A stretch of 49,752 nt of DNA, from assembly GCA_017453005.1 (NCBI GenBank), contig JAFTKY010000061.1, positions 1 through 49,752 on the forward strand, in the 5' to 3' direction. The DNA is from Clostridia bacterium (GTDB lineage Bacteria; Bacillota; Clostridia; Oscillospirales; CAG-272). Positions 33,249-42,548 of this stretch are shown one piece after another (positions within the stretch are counted from its first letter, which is position 1; the number at the start of each line of letters is the position of its first letter). The notes beneath the pieces are model-generated. The model worked only from the letters and a program-made list of their open reading frames with translations. It had not been told where the DNA came from and searched no databases. Made by a program: the position numbers and the translations under genes.

Positions 33249-33721
33249 GCTTTTTTCTCCTTACTTGTGTATTATAATTTTTTGTGCGTTTTTGTTTTAC
33301 GGTGTCATTTTAACACGAATAAAAATATATGTCAATAGAAAAAATTGGAAATTTATGTATTGTTTACATTTGAATTGTAATTTTTTGGAAGTGATTGTCG
33401 AAGTATGTCGAACCGTGTAAAATCATGGAAAATAACCGAGCGGGAGTTTAAAAAAATGCGTACGCGTCAATAATTTTCTTGCTATTGACAAAAGTGCTCC
33501 GTTGGTGTATAATAGTGATGACATATGTGCGTAACATAACGGGTGCTCCACTCTCCCGTTTGATATATTTTTTATACATTTTCGATAAAGCTATGCAAAA
33601 ATGCTTCCCATTCACTCTTGCGGAACGAAGGCGAGAGGGGTGCGGGAGCCTTGTCGGTTTGCCGTTTTGCTTTGCTTTTTTCGGAATTTTACTCGTTCAA
33701 AATAAGAAAGGAAGGTACTGA
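33249..33721. other. Intergenic region with the RNase J promoter
   Basis: 473 nt between the AbrB-type gene and RNase J. It holds the promoter at 33485-33513 and a leader of about 200 nt. The open frames here look like shadow frames; I see no gene. The left part around 33300-33360 is AT-rich and may contain the AbrB-gene promoter, but I cannot fix it. Confidence 0.55.
33485..33513 (+). promoter_or_regulatory. Consensus promoter of the RNase J gene
   Basis: TTGACA at 33485-33490, 17-nt spacer, extended -10 TGTATAAT (TATAAT at 33508-33513). It resembles the nth promoter at 47232. Confidence 0.88.
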
Positions 33722-35968
33722 ATGGCAAAAAACAAAAGCATCAATAACCAAAATGCCGATCCCGTCGCAAAGACGGAAAATAAGTCTGCGGACACGGGCG
33801 CAAAAAAGCCCGTCGCGCCGACACATAAAAGAAAGCCCGCGTCACAGAAAAAGAGTGCTTCACAGAAGCCCTCGGCAAAGAATGGTCACGGCTCGGGCGG
33901 AGGACGCCGTGGCGACGCGGCGGATCTGTCCGCGTATTACAAGTCAGCTCCCACCCAGCCCCGCCGCGTAATGAGTGCGGAGGAGTGGATGGAGCAGTAT
34001 TTTGCGTCCGAGCAGGACTACGCTGCAAGCGATATTCCCGAAGCGCACGGAGAAATTCCCAAGTCGTCCTCGCCCAAAGAAACGGCGCGGAAAAAGCAGG
34101 AGGCTCCCGCAAAGAGACAGGACAGACCTGAAAAGAAGCAGACGCCCGAAAAGACTGCAGCAACGCCCGTGGCAAAGCAAGCCCCCTCTGCAAAAAAGCA
34201 GAGGACGCAGACGGCGTCTCGTGCGCCCGAGCAGGCTGCCCCAAAGCAGACAAATCACGAAAAGCCCGCAAGAGCAAATAAGCAGAGCCGCACTCCCGAG
34301 GTCATGCCCGACGGCAAGCTGAAAATAATTCCCCTCGGCGGACTTAACGAAATAGGCAAACACATGACGGTCATCGAGTACGAGGACGATATTATCGTAA
34401 TCGACTGCGGTCTCGGATTTCCCGAGGACGATATGCCCGGCATTGACCTTGTCATTCCCGACACGACTTATCTTGAGGAAAATAAGGACAAGATACGCGG
34501 AATAGTGCTTACTCACGGTCATGAGGACCATATAGGCGCACTCCCGTACGTGCTTCGCAATATAAATCCCGATATTTACGGCACAAAGCTTACGCTCGGT
34601 ATAGTCAAGAACAAGCTTAAGGAGGTAACGCTTCCCACTCAGCCAAAGCTCAACTGCGTCACAGCGGGACAGACGGTAAAGCTCGGCAAGCTGTCGGTAG
34701 AGTTTATTCACGTAAACCACTCTATTGCAGACGCCTGCGCGCTTGCGATAAAGACACCCTTTGGCACGATCGTTCACTCGGGCGACTTCAAGCTCGATCT
34801 GTCGCCTATTGACGGCGAGATAATGGACATTGCTCGCTTTGGCGAGCTTGGCAAGGAGGGCGTTCTCATGCTTCTTTGCGAGTCCACGAACGCGGAGCGC
34901 CCCGGAATTACTCCGTCGGAGAAAAAGGTTGGCGCGTCGCTTGAATATATCTTCACCGTACAAAAGGAAAAGAGAATAGTCATTTCCACGTTCTCCTCAA
35001 ACGTTCACAGAGTTCAGCAGATAATTGACGTCGCCGCAAGACACAAGCGCAAGGTTGCTATCACGGGGCGCAGTATGCTCAACATCGTGGGTGCGGCGGT
35101 AGAGCTTGGATATATGAACGTGCCCGAGGGAGTGCTTATTGACATTGCCGAAATACGCAGATACAGCCCCCACGAGGTAACGCTTATAACCACGGGAAGC
35201 CAGGGCGAGCCTATGTCGGCGCTCTATCGCATGGCGTTTGGTGAGCACAGAGAGGTAAGGCTTGGTGCTGAGGACGTAGTGGTGCTGTCATCGTCACCCA
35301 TTCCGGGTAACGAAAAGCTCATAAACCGTATAGTCAACGAGCTGTGCAAGCTCGGAGTTGAGGTAATTCGCGACGCGGCGGTTGAGGTCCACGTTTCGGG
35401 ACACGCGTGTCAGGAGGAGATAAAGCTCCTTTACGCACTCACAAAGCCCAAGTATTTTATGCCCGTTCACGGTGAATACAAGCACATGGCGGCGAACCGT
35501 GAGCTTGCAATGTATATGGGAATAGATCCTCAGAATATATTTATTTCCGATATCGGCAAGGTGCTGGAGATAGACAGGCACGGAGCAAAATGGGGCGGCA
35601 ACGTCACCGCGGGCAAGGTGCTTATTGACGGCTACGGCGTCGGTGACGTCGGAAATATCGTGCTCCGCGACAGAATACTGCTTTCGCAGGACGGAGTTAT
35701 CATCGTCGTTGCGACGGTGAGCGCTGACGGCGGATATATTATGTCGGGGCCGGATATCGTGACGCGCGGATTTGTTTACGTCCGGGAGTCCGAGGACCTC
35801 ATGGAGGAAATGAAGAATATTGCGCAGGGCTCGATAATGTCCTGTCTCGGCGGCAGATATACAGACTGGTTCCGTATAAAGACCAAGGTAAAGGACGATA
35901 TGGCAAAGTATATCTTTACCAAAACCAAGCGCAAGCCGATGATCATTCCTATGATAATGAATGTATAA
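33722..35968 (+). CDS. rnj: Ribonuclease J with long disordered N-terminal extension
   Basis: 748 residues, against about 555 for typical RNase J. The catalytic core starts near residue 196 (KLKIIPLGGLNEIGKHM) and contains the beta-CASP and metallo-beta-lactamase motifs: LTHGHEDHIGALP, HSGDFKLD, STFSSNVHR, HVSGHA and FMPVHGE. RNase J is a 5'-to-3' exo- and endonuclease of mRNA decay and rRNA maturation. The extra N-terminal ~190 residues are Lys, Ala, Pro and Gln-rich with no globular signal, suggesting RNA binding or degradosome interactions. GGAAGG precedes the start. Confidence 0.93.
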   Translation: MAKNKSINNQNADPVAKTENKSADTGAKKPVAPTHKRKPASQKKSASQKPSAKNGHGSGGGRRGDAADLSAYYKSAPTQPRRVMSAEEWMEQYFASEQDYAASDIPEAHGEIPKSSSPKETARKKQEAPAKRQDRPEKKQTPEKTAATPVAKQAPSAKKQRTQTASRAPEQAAPKQTNHEKPARANKQSRTPEVMPDGKLKIIPLGGLNEIGKHMTVIEYEDDIIVIDCGLGFPEDDMPGIDLVIPDTTYLEENKDKIRGIVLTHGHEDHIGALPYVLRNINPDIYGTKLTLGIVKNKLKEVTLPTQPKLNCVTAGQTVKLGKLSVEFIHVNHSIADACALAIKTPFGTIVHSGDFKLDLSPIDGEIMDIARFGELGKEGVLMLLCESTNAERPGITPSEKKVGASLEYIFTVQKEKRIVISTFSSNVHRVQQIIDVAARHKRKVAITGRSMLNIVGAAVELGYMNVPEGVLIDIAEIRRYSPHEVTLITTGSQGEPMSALYRMAFGEHREVRLGAEDVVVLSSSPIPGNEKLINRIVNELCKLGVEVIRDAAVEVHVSGHACQEEIKLLYALTKPKYFMPVHGEYKHMAANRELAMYMGIDPQNIFISDIGKVLEIDRHGAKWGGNVTAGKVLIDGYGVGDVGNIVLRDRILLSQDGVIIVVATVSADGGYIMSGPDIVTRGFVYVRESEDLMEEMKNIAQGSIMSCLGGRYTDWFRIKTKVKDDMAKYIFTKTKRKPMIIPMIMNV

Positions 35969-36098
35969 AAATTTTCGCAGTATTCATAAACTATTCAACC
36001 TTTTTTAACTGCTTAGTGGTATAATAAGTAGTTGTTTGTAGAATTTTATAGAAATTCTTATGTAAAAAAATAAAAAACTGTAAAGGTGGAACCTAAAA

Positions 36099-38030
36099 AT
36101 GGGAAAAGGTAACAGAAACAAGCTTCAGAGAGCGCAGAGCGTAAGTGAGGTAGATCAGTACCTCGCAGGCTCCGAAAAGGTGAGCGCCAAGAAGGAAGAA
36201 AGAAACAAGCAAAAGAAGAAGGCTATAAGAAACGGCAGAATAATCGCCGCTATATGCGCAGTTCTTGCAGTAATGATCGTTCTTATTCTCGTATGCTCCG
36301 TGCTTCAGAGCACAGGTACGTTCATGAGAATGACGAACATTATGAAGATGGAAGACGGCGAGTATAAGGTCGACAAGGCAATGATGAACTTCTTCTTCAA
36401 CGAGCAGATCATGAGCTGGTATAATCAGTACGGCGCGTACGCTACGTATTTCGGTCTTGATTTCAGCAAGGATATGAAGACTCAGATATACTCCAAGGCA
36501 ACTGCTGATAAGCCTGCGGTAACGTGGTACGATTACTTCCTCGATCAGACGAAGTCTCAGGTACAGCTTTATCTTGCGTATGCAAACGCAGCGCACGATA
36601 TGGGTCTTGAGCTTGACGACGAGGATTGGGCTGAGATCGACGAGGTCATCGCAGCACTTGAGGCAAATATCGACGCATACGGCCTTACGTACGATTATTT
36701 CTACGGCGAGGGTGTGTCCAAGAAGGACATCAAGGATTGCTACGAGATCATTTATCTTGCAAACAAGTACTCCGAGGTAATGACAGAGAAGTACAGAGAC
36801 GAGCTTAAGGCTGACGAAAAGGACACTGCAATAATTGAATTCCGTGAGGAAAACAAGGAAAGCTTCTACACCGCCGATATTCTCAAGTACCAGATCAAGG
36901 TTGACGAAAAGGGAATGACCGAGACAGAGTACGATAAGGCTGTAAAGGAAGCAAAGGAAAGAGCGGACAAGATCGCTGCGGCAAAGACCCCCGAGGAGTT
37001 CTTTGAGCTTATCAAGGCTGACCTTGAGGCTATAAAGGCTGATAAGGACGAGGGACCCGCACCCAAGGCGTCCAAGGACGAGAGCAGCACGTCTGCCTCT
37101 ACCGGAAAGGTTACCGAGCTTGCAACACAGGCTCCCACGGAAGCAACCATTGACGATTATAAGGAAACTATTGAATACACAACGAGCGGCGGCGACCTTG
37201 AGGATTGGCTCTTTGGCGTAGAGGAGGAGTCCTCTACAGAGACACGCGAGCCCGCAGAGGTAGGCGACACGTTCGTTGAGGAAGCAACCGAGACCTACAC
37301 TGAAAAGGCTACGCAGGCTGCAACAGAGAAGGCAACCGAGAAGACTACGGAAACCTCTACCGAAAAGTCCACGGAGAAGTCCACCGAAAAGGCTACCGAG
37401 GCAGCAACCGCAAAGGAGTACAGAAAGTACACCGTAACGGCATACTGCGTATACGAGGGAATGCACTTTGATATGGATCTTACGAGAAACCTCGGTTACA
37501 TCGTTTCTACAGACAAGGCTCTCGTTGAAAAGATCCTTGCTGACTTCAAGGCAGGCAAGATGAGTGCAGAGGCTCTTGACAAGCTCGGTCAGGCAGTAGC
37601 AGACAGCCTCCCCGAGGATACCGAGACGGCGTTTGGTCACTCTGCTCCCAAGCAGGTAGCTCCCGGATACTTCAAGAAGACGGATTCTACGTTCTCGGCT
37701 ATTGACGAATGGCTTGAGAAGGAAGAGAGAAAGCCCGGAGATCTTTCGGAAATATTTGAAATGAAGACCACGGCGACCTCGACTACGGAAGCCATCACGT
37801 ATTACGCTTTGTGTTACTTTGAGGATTACGATAAGCCTGTATGGCACGTAAATGCTACCACGGGTACTATCAACGAGATGTTTGAGATATGGTATCAGGG
37901 TGAGGACGGCAACGGCGGATACCTTGCGTCCCACACCGTTAAGTTCAACGAGAGAGAAGCAGGTGACCTTCACCAGTCGCTCGTTCCTTATCTTCTCTCG
38001 ACACTTTCCTCAAGCACGACAACGAGCTGA
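36099..38030 (+). CDS. Large membrane-anchored protein with SurA/PrsA-like region and Thr/Glu/Lys repeats
   Basis: 643 residues. A basic cytoplasmic N-terminus is followed by one membrane helix (about 48-72), then an extracytoplasmic helical region (about 85-310) that resembles the N-terminal domain of PrsA/SurA-type foldases. Residues about 394-437 are a low-complexity TEKS/TEKA/TEAT repeat, and the C-terminal ~200 residues appear folded. No complete parvulin signature was identified. It may be a cell-wall foldase or surface protein. AAAGGTGG precedes the start. The opposite strand also has a long open frame, a codon-bias shadow. Confidence 0.7.
   Translation: MGKGNRNKLQRAQSVSEVDQYLAGSEKVSAKKEERNKQKKKAIRNGRIIAAICAVLAVMIVLILVCSVLQSTGTFMRMTNIMKMEDGEYKVDKAMMNFFFNEQIMSWYNQYGAYATYFGLDFSKDMKTQIYSKATADKPAVTWYDYFLDQTKSQVQLYLAYANAAHDMGLELDDEDWAEIDEVIAALEANIDAYGLTYDYFYGEGVSKKDIKDCYEIIYLANKYSEVMTEKYRDELKADEKDTAIIEFREENKESFYTADILKYQIKVDEKGMTETEYDKAVKEAKERADKIAAAKTPEEFFELIKADLEAIKADKDEGPAPKASKDESSTSASTGKVTELATQAPTEATIDDYKETIEYTTSGGDLEDWLFGVEEESSTETREPAEVGDTFVEEATETYTEKATQAATEKATEKTTETSTEKSTEKSTEKATEAATAKEYRKYTVTAYCVYEGMHFDMDLTRNLGYIVSTDKALVEKILADFKAGKMSAEALDKLGQAVADSLPEDTETAFGHSAPKQVAPGYFKKTDSTFSAIDEWLEKEERKPGDLSEIFEMKTTATSTTEAITYYALCYFEDYDKPVWHVNATTGTINEMFEIWYQGEDGNGGYLASHTVKFNEREAGDLHQSLVPYLLSTLSSSTTTS
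37280..37413 (+). repeat. In-frame TEK-type coding repeat
   Basis: The codons for Thr-Glu-Lys-Ser/Ala recur many times (residues about 394-437 of the 643-residue protein). Such tracts expand by slippage and form extended, possibly wall-spanning linkers. Confidence 0.6.
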
Positions 38031-38070
38031 TTTGATTTAAGAGCTTAAATCATTTGAAAATTTAAAAATA

Positions 38071-38101
38071 TGGGGTTGTCACACACAGTGTTTCAACCCC
38101 A
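38071..38101 (+). terminator. Intrinsic terminator after the 643-residue protein gene
   Basis: TGGGGTTG and CAACCCCA pair with a 15-nt loop, followed by weakly T-rich sequence. Confidence 0.6.
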
Positions 38102-38176
38102 TAAAATTCTATGTCACGGAATAACGGCCCGGCATAGAATCATAATAAAAGTATGAGTTTTGATTGGAGACAGGAT

Positions 38177-38869
38177 ATGGTATTGGATACGAAGCAGACG
38201 ACCGTAGCGTACAGATGTCCCGCTTGCGGGGCGGGAGTTATCAGCCCCGTGGGAATTTTTGCGCTTTCGGGAGATATGGTAAAGCTGAAATGCAGCTGCA
38301 AGGGCAGTGAGATGGCAGTCGTTCACAGAAAGGAAAACAATACGGTAAGGCTTACCGTTCCTTGTATTTTCTGTGAAAAGCCGCACACCTTCACGGTCAA
38401 GACGTCGCTGTTTTTCTCCAAGGAGCTGTTTTTGCTCCCGTGTCCGTATTCGGATATAAACGTGGGCTTTGTGGGTGAGGAGAATATCGTCAAGGCGGAG
38501 CTTGCCCGCACTGAGCTCGAGCTGCTTGACCTGCTTGAGGAGAGCGGCATAGAGGATTTTCACAGTCTGCACGGTGAGGACGAGGATATGATAACCGACT
38601 CGCAGCTTATAGATATCGTCACCTTCGTTATCCGCGATCTTGACGCGGAGGGCAAAATATTCTGTTCGTGCCATCCAAGCGGACGCGAGCCACTTCCCGA
38701 CGGAGTGGAGGACAGAGAGGACTGCACGTATGATGTTGAGTTTACGAATGACGGCATAAAGGTTACCTGCACCGAGTGTGGCGACAGCGCCACGATCCCT
38801 ACGGATTCGCTCCTCAGCGCGCACGCGTTCCTCAATTCCGAAAAGCTTGTTCTTGGAAAGAATAATTGA
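38177..38869 (+). CDS. Zinc-ribbon protein, function unknown
   Basis: 230 residues. It begins with a double zinc ribbon (CPACG...CSC, CIFCE) and has more cysteine pairs near the C-terminus (CSCHPSG, CTECGD). The middle is acidic and helical (DEDMITDSQLIDIVTFVIRDLD). I chose ATG 38177, which has GGAG 7 nt upstream, over ATG 38153, which lacks a site. No membrane segment. Function unknown; the paired ribbons suggest a nucleic-acid or protein-binding adaptor. Confidence 0.75.
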   Translation: MVLDTKQTTVAYRCPACGAGVISPVGIFALSGDMVKLKCSCKGSEMAVVHRKENNTVRLTVPCIFCEKPHTFTVKTSLFFSKELFLLPCPYSDINVGFVGEENIVKAELARTELELLDLLEESGIEDFHSLHGEDEDMITDSQLIDIVTFVIRDLDAEGKIFCSCHPSGREPLPDGVEDREDCTYDVEFTNDGIKVTCTECGDSATIPTDSLLSAHAFLNSEKLVLGKNN

Positions 38870-38873
38870 AAAT

Positions 38874-38903
38874 AAAAGCACCGCTCGGCTGAGCGGTGCT
38901 TTT
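38874..38903 (+). terminator. Intrinsic terminator after the zinc-ribbon gene
   Basis: AAAAGCACCGCTC and GAGCGGTGCTTTT form a 13-bp stem with a GGCT loop. Confidence 0.88.
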
Positions 38904-38913
38904 GCTGTTATAC

Positions 38914-39027
38914 CGTCATTCCGAGCCTGTCAAGGGAGCTCCGAATTTTGGCGGTCAAGGGGAGATCCCGATGCTACGCATCGCCCTACGGGTTCGACTA
39001 TGGGCTACGCTCATCGCTCAGGATGAC
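38914..39027. repeat. Dispersed MITE-like repeat, copy 2 (inverted)
   Basis: 114 bp with terminal inverted repeats GTCATTCCGAG and CTCAGGATGAC. In reverse orientation it matches copy 1 at 28136-28234 (GTCATCCTGAGCG, GTAGTCGAA/ATAGTCGAA, GATCTCC). Confidence 0.65.
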
Positions 39028-39140
39028 AGCTTTTTTTTCGACAGATTTTGTCACACCCCTCGTTCATTCGCATAGTATAGTAGTGAGGACGGCAAACGAC
39101 ACCGTTCGCTATTATATTACATTTTACAAGGAGGTTCTTT

Positions 39141-39230
39141 ATGAACAACTGTCTTTGCGGAATTTTCAACGATAACTGGGTTTGGCTTATTATCATAGCA
39201 CTTCTTATCCTTTGTTGCTGCTGCAACTGA
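39141..39230 (+). CDS. 29-residue Cys-rich membrane microprotein
   Basis: A short frame starts with an ideal ribosome site (AAGGAGG, 6 nt upstream). It encodes MNNCLCGIFNDN, then a hydrophobic stretch WVWLIIIALLIL ending in CCCCN. The combination of a Trp-rich membrane helix and a C-terminal cysteine cluster is typical of small sporulation-associated or 'high-cysteine' proteins in Clostridia. Its coding sense is supported by the site, the uninterrupted helix and the clean stop. A CATAGTAT box about 75 nt upstream resembles a sigma-E/K -10, weak evidence for mother-cell expression. Confidence 0.7.
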   Translation: MNNCLCGIFNDNWVWLIIIALLILCCCCN

Positions 39231-39254
39231 TTACCGGCTAAAAATTTCTCAATA

Positions 39255-39380
39255 CGGCGTTGCTCCTGCGTCGCAGCTTGACTTACGTAAGTAAGCCTGC
39301 GCTTGGCGACGTGCGGTGCGATACGCAAGCGAGCTTGCTGCCCACTTTTGCTGGGGCAAAAGCGCCTTGTCTTGAAAAAT
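39255..39380. repeat. Imperfect palindromic repeat region
   Basis: A long imperfect palindrome centred on CTTACGTAAG (about 39290) with outer arms GCGTCGC and GCGACG, then a CCCACTTTTGCTGGGGCAAAAGCG unit resembling the one at 7047-7068. It looks like a REP or MITE remnant; no gene is seen. Confidence 0.5.
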
Positions 39381-39439
39381 TTTTATTGGTACTCAGGTGG
39401 CTGAGTTTTAATGTTTTGCGGTAATTTAACGTAAAAATG

Positions 39440-39465
39440 AGCGGAGAGATTTATGTCTCTCCGCT
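39440..39465. terminator. Bidirectional terminator next to the oxidoreductase gene
   Basis: AGCGGAGAGA and TCTCTCCGCT form a 10-bp stem. It serves the leftward oxidoreductase gene that ends at 39477. Confidence 0.8.
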
Positions 39466-39476
39466 TTTGCTTTGTA

Positions 39477-40517
39477 TTACATTTTTACAGGCAATCCCGT
39501 TCTGTCGGACTCAAATGCCGCTTCCATTATTCTCATGACCTGCATCATTTGTTCGTGGGTGACTATCTGCTCGGCTTCGCCGTCTATTGCCGCGACGAAA
39601 TTGCGGTAGAAGTCGTGCACGTCGGTGCACGGCTGGGGAATAAAATGCTCCTCAATGGTGCTTTTGTCACGGGGTGCCATGGTTTTCGTGATTCCCGCCG
39701 CCGTCTTTACGGGGACTACGTCCTTCATTTCCCAATTCGTGCAGTAGACCGCGCGGCAATCCTTGCCCCAATCGGGGATCTGCGCGCTGCCGTTGGTTCC
39801 GTACATCGTAAATCTCGGCATGGAGACAAAATGCGACGTGCCGACCTCAATGTGTGCGGTGAGGTCGTCCTCAAAGAAAAGCTCAAGGGAAAATCCGTCG
39901 TCAACCTCGGGATTTGTGATATGGTCGCAACGGCAATATACTGAAAGAAGCTTTTTGTCCGTGACTATCTGCATTACCTGGTCGATAAGGTGAACGCCCC
40001 AGTCAAGTATCATGCCGCCGCCGTGTACCTTTTCCTTTCTCCAGTCACCGGGGATGCCGTGGCTTCCGTGAACGTACGAGCGGATGCTGAACACGTCACC
40101 GAGCTTGCCGCTGTTATAAATATCGCGCATGACGAGAAATTCTCCGTCCCAGCGTCTGTTCTGATGAACGGTGAAGCGTCTGTTATATTTGTTTGCCGCG
40201 TCTATCATTTCCTGAAGGTCGGAGCAGGAGAGGGTAACGGGCTTTTCGCTTATTACGTGCTTGCCCGCTGCGAGTGCGCGGATAGCTATTTCCTTATGAA
40301 CGTCATTCGGTGTCGCAATTACGACAAAGTCAACGTCCTTGTCCGCAAGCAGCTCTGCCTCGGACGCGTACGCGCGTATTCCGTGCTCTGCCGCTACTGC
40401 GTGTCTGTCGGGATTTATATCGTAGACTCCCAAAAGATTTACGAAACGGTTTCCGAGTATTCCGTTTGCGTGCCAGCCGCCCATGCCCCCAAATCCGATT
40501 ATAGCGCAATTTTTCAT
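39477..40517 (-). CDS. Gfo/Idh/MocA-family oxidoreductase
   Basis: 346 residues from ATG 40517 (GGAGGGAGACC upstream); an earlier in-frame ATG at 40535 has no site. The N-terminal Rossmann motif GFGGMGGWHANG and the conserved EKPVTLS, then a C-terminal alpha/beta sheet domain, are typical of NAD(P)-dependent Gfo/Idh/MocA sugar oxidoreductases. Substrate unknown. It stands alone between the microprotein region and lepA. Confidence 0.88.
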   Translation of the reverse strand: MKNCAIIGFGGMGGWHANGILGNRFVNLLGVYDINPDRHAVAAEHGIRAYASEAELLADKDVDFVVIATPNDVHKEIAIRALAAGKHVISEKPVTLSCSDLQEMIDAANKYNRRFTVHQNRRWDGEFLVMRDIYNSGKLGDVFSIRSYVHGSHGIPGDWRKEKVHGGGMILDWGVHLIDQVMQIVTDKKLLSVYCRCDHITNPEVDDGFSLELFFEDDLTAHIEVGTSHFVSMPRFTMYGTNGSAQIPDWGKDCRAVYCTNWEMKDVVPVKTAAGITKTMAPRDKSTIEEHFIPQPCTDVHDFYRNFVAAIDGEAEQIVTHEQMMQVMRIMEAAFESDRTGLPVKM

Positions 40518-40662
40518 ATTCCGGTCTCCCTCCATAAAAGGACAAAATTTGTTATTCTATTTTCATTATAGGACAAAAAATGCTGAATTACAAGACGAAA
40601 TGTGGGAAAATACGGACAAATATTGTTATATTTCGCGCGTGAAAATTTTTTTGCCAAACCTA

Positions 40663-40691
40663 TTGAGAATTTTTGCAAAATATTATATAAT
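40663..40691 (+). promoter_or_regulatory. Promoter of the lepA-hemW operon
   Basis: TTGAGA at 40663-40668, 17-nt spacer, TATAAT at 40686-40691. Confidence 0.78.
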
Positions 40692-40727
40692 ATTATGTAG
40701 TTGATATAACCCGAAAGGAAGTTTTAA

Positions 40728-42548
40728 ATGTCACAGTCAGACAGAATGAAAAGAATAAGGAATTTTTCTATAATAGCTCACATTGACCACGGCAAGTCAA
40801 CGCTTGCGGACAGAATACTTGAGTCCACCTCTGCGGTATCAAAGCGTGAGATGGAGGAGCAGATACTTGACAACATGGACCTTGAGCGCGAGAGAGGAAT
40901 TACCATCAAGGCGCGTGCCGTAAAGCTTGATTACACTGCGCCCGACGGCGAGCAGTACGTCCTCAACCTCATCGACACCCCCGGTCACGTTGACTTTAAC
41001 TACGAGGTCTCCCGCTCGCTCAACGCGTGCGACGGTGCGCTTCTCGTGGTTGACGCGACGCAGGGAATCGAGGCACAGACGCTTGCAAACGCGTATCTTG
41101 CGGTCGACGCAAACCTTGAGATAATCCCCGTAATCAATAAGATAGACCTACCCTCCGCCGACATTGAGAGAGTAAGAGCGGCGGTTGAGGACGAGATAGG
41201 CATACCTGCCGACGGCTGCCCCGCCGTTTCCGCAAAGACGGGGCTTAACATTCAGGGCGTGCTTGATGCGATAGTCCGTGATATTCCCGCGCCGACGGGT
41301 GACGAGAATGCGCCCCTCAAGGCTCTTATTTTTGACTCGTATTACGACAGCTACCTCGGTGTCGTGGTAAATATCAGAGTATTTGACGGCTCGCTCCGTG
41401 CGGGTGACAAAATCCGTCTCATGAGTACGGGCAGAGAATTTGAGATAGTCGAGGTTGGCACGATGGAGGCGTTTGGTCTTTGCAGGTGCGAGTCCCTTTC
41501 TGCGGGCGAGGTTGGATATTTCACCGCGTCCATAAAGAGCGTAGGAGACACACGCGTGGGTGATACCGTAACTCTTGTGAGCAATCCAGCTACCGAGGCT
41601 CTCCCGGGATTTCAGTCTGTTCAGCCCATGGTTTTTGCGGGAATTTACCCCGCCGACGGCGCAAAGTACCCCGACCTTCGCGACGCGCTTGAGAAGCTTC
41701 AGCTTAACGACGCTGCGCTCGTGTTTGAACCCGAGACGTCCGTGGCTCTCGGCTTTGGATTCCGTTGCGGCTTCCTCGGTCTTCTTCACATGGAGATAAT
41801 TGAGGAGAGACTTGAGCGTGAGTTCAATCTTGACCTCATCACTACCGCCCCCGGCGTTATCTACGAGATAAAGCTGCGTACGGGCGAGACGATAAATATT
41901 GACAACCCCTCAAACTATCCCACGGCGGACGAGATAGAGGAGGCAAGAGAGCCTATCGTTAAGGCGAACATCATTACTCCCACCGAGTACGTCGGCGGGC
42001 TTATGGACCTTTGCCAGGACAGACGCGGAACTTTCATCGATATGAAATATATTGATTCAAGCCGCGTGGAGCTTCATTACGATCTGCCTCTCAACGAGAT
42101 AATATACGATTTCTTTGACGCACTCAAGAGTCGCTCGCGCGGTTACGCGTCGCTCGACTACGAGCTCCGTGGCTATCAGGCTTCAAAGCTCGTAAAGCTC
42201 GACTTTATGCTCAACGGCGAGCAGGTTGACGCGCTTTCCTTTATAGTACATGAGGAAAAGGCGTACGGAAGAGCGAGAAGAATTGCGGAAAAACTCAAAG
42301 AAAACATACCGCGTCAGCTCTTTGAGGTGCCGATCCAGGCGGCTATCGGCTCGCGCATAATCGCGCGTGAGACGGTAAAGGCTATGCGTAAGGACGTGCT
42401 TGCAAAGTGCTACGGCGGTGACATTACACGTAAGAAAAAGCTGCTTGAAAAGCAGAAAGAGGGTAAAAAGAAGATGCGTCAGCTCGGCTCGGTTCAGGTT
42501 ACCCCCGAGGCGTTCATGGCAGTGCTCAAGCTCGGCGATGACAACTGA
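40728..42548 (+). CDS. lepA: Elongation factor 4 (LepA) GTPase
   Basis: 606 residues, the standard length. G-domain motifs are [17 protein letters not shown] and NKIDL; the LepA C-terminal domain ends with [19 protein letters not shown]4 catalyses back-translocation on stalled ribosomes. GAAAGGAAG precedes the start. hemW begins 11 nt before the lepA stop, the usual lepA-hemW order of Firmicutes. Confidence 0.97.
   Translation: MSQSDRMKRIRNFSIIAHIDHGKSTLADRILESTSAVSKREMEEQILDNMDLERERGITIKARAVKLDYTAPDGEQYVLNLIDTPGHVDFNYEVSRSLNACDGALLVVDATQGIEAQTLANAYLAVDANLEIIPVINKIDLPSADIERVRAAVEDEIGIPADGCPAVSAKTGLNIQGVLDAIVRDIPAPTGDENAPLKALIFDSYYDSYLGVVVNIRVFDGSLRAGDKIRLMSTGREFEIVEVGTMEAFGLCRCESLSAGEVGYFTASIKSVGDTRVGDTVTLVSNPATEALPGFQSVQPMVFAGIYPADGAKYPDLRDALEKLQLNDAALVFEPETSVALGFGFRCGFLGLLHMEIIEERLEREFNLDLITTAPGVIYEIKLRTGETINIDNPSNYPTADEIEEAREPIVKANIITPTEYVGGLMDLCQDRRGTFIDMKYIDSSRVELHYDLPLNEIIYDFFDALKSRSRGYASLDYELRGYQASKLVKLDFMLNGEQVDALSFIVHEEKAYGRARRIAEKLKENIPRQLFEVPIQAAIGSRIIARETVKAMRKDVLAKCYGGDITRKKKLLEKQKEGKKKMRQLGSVQVTPEAFMAVLKLGDDN

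Noticed and set aside
33479..33721. Short frame upstream of RNase J
   Set aside because: It begins inside the promoter, lacks a ribosome site and looks like leader sequence.
33944..34963. 339-residue antisense frame inside RNase J
   Set aside because: No ribosome site, no family, and the opposite gene is clearly RNase J.
36093..37973. 626-residue open frame antisense to the 643-residue protein
   Set aside because: It has no ribosome binding site, reads as a low-complexity L/R/C-rich sequence, and lies wholly inside a real gene with strong codon bias. It is a shadow of that bias.
42400..42537. Longer start for HemW at 42400
   Set aside because: It lies wholly inside lepA and reads as a basic shadow sequence; the CxxxCxxC motif appears in the expected place from 42538.
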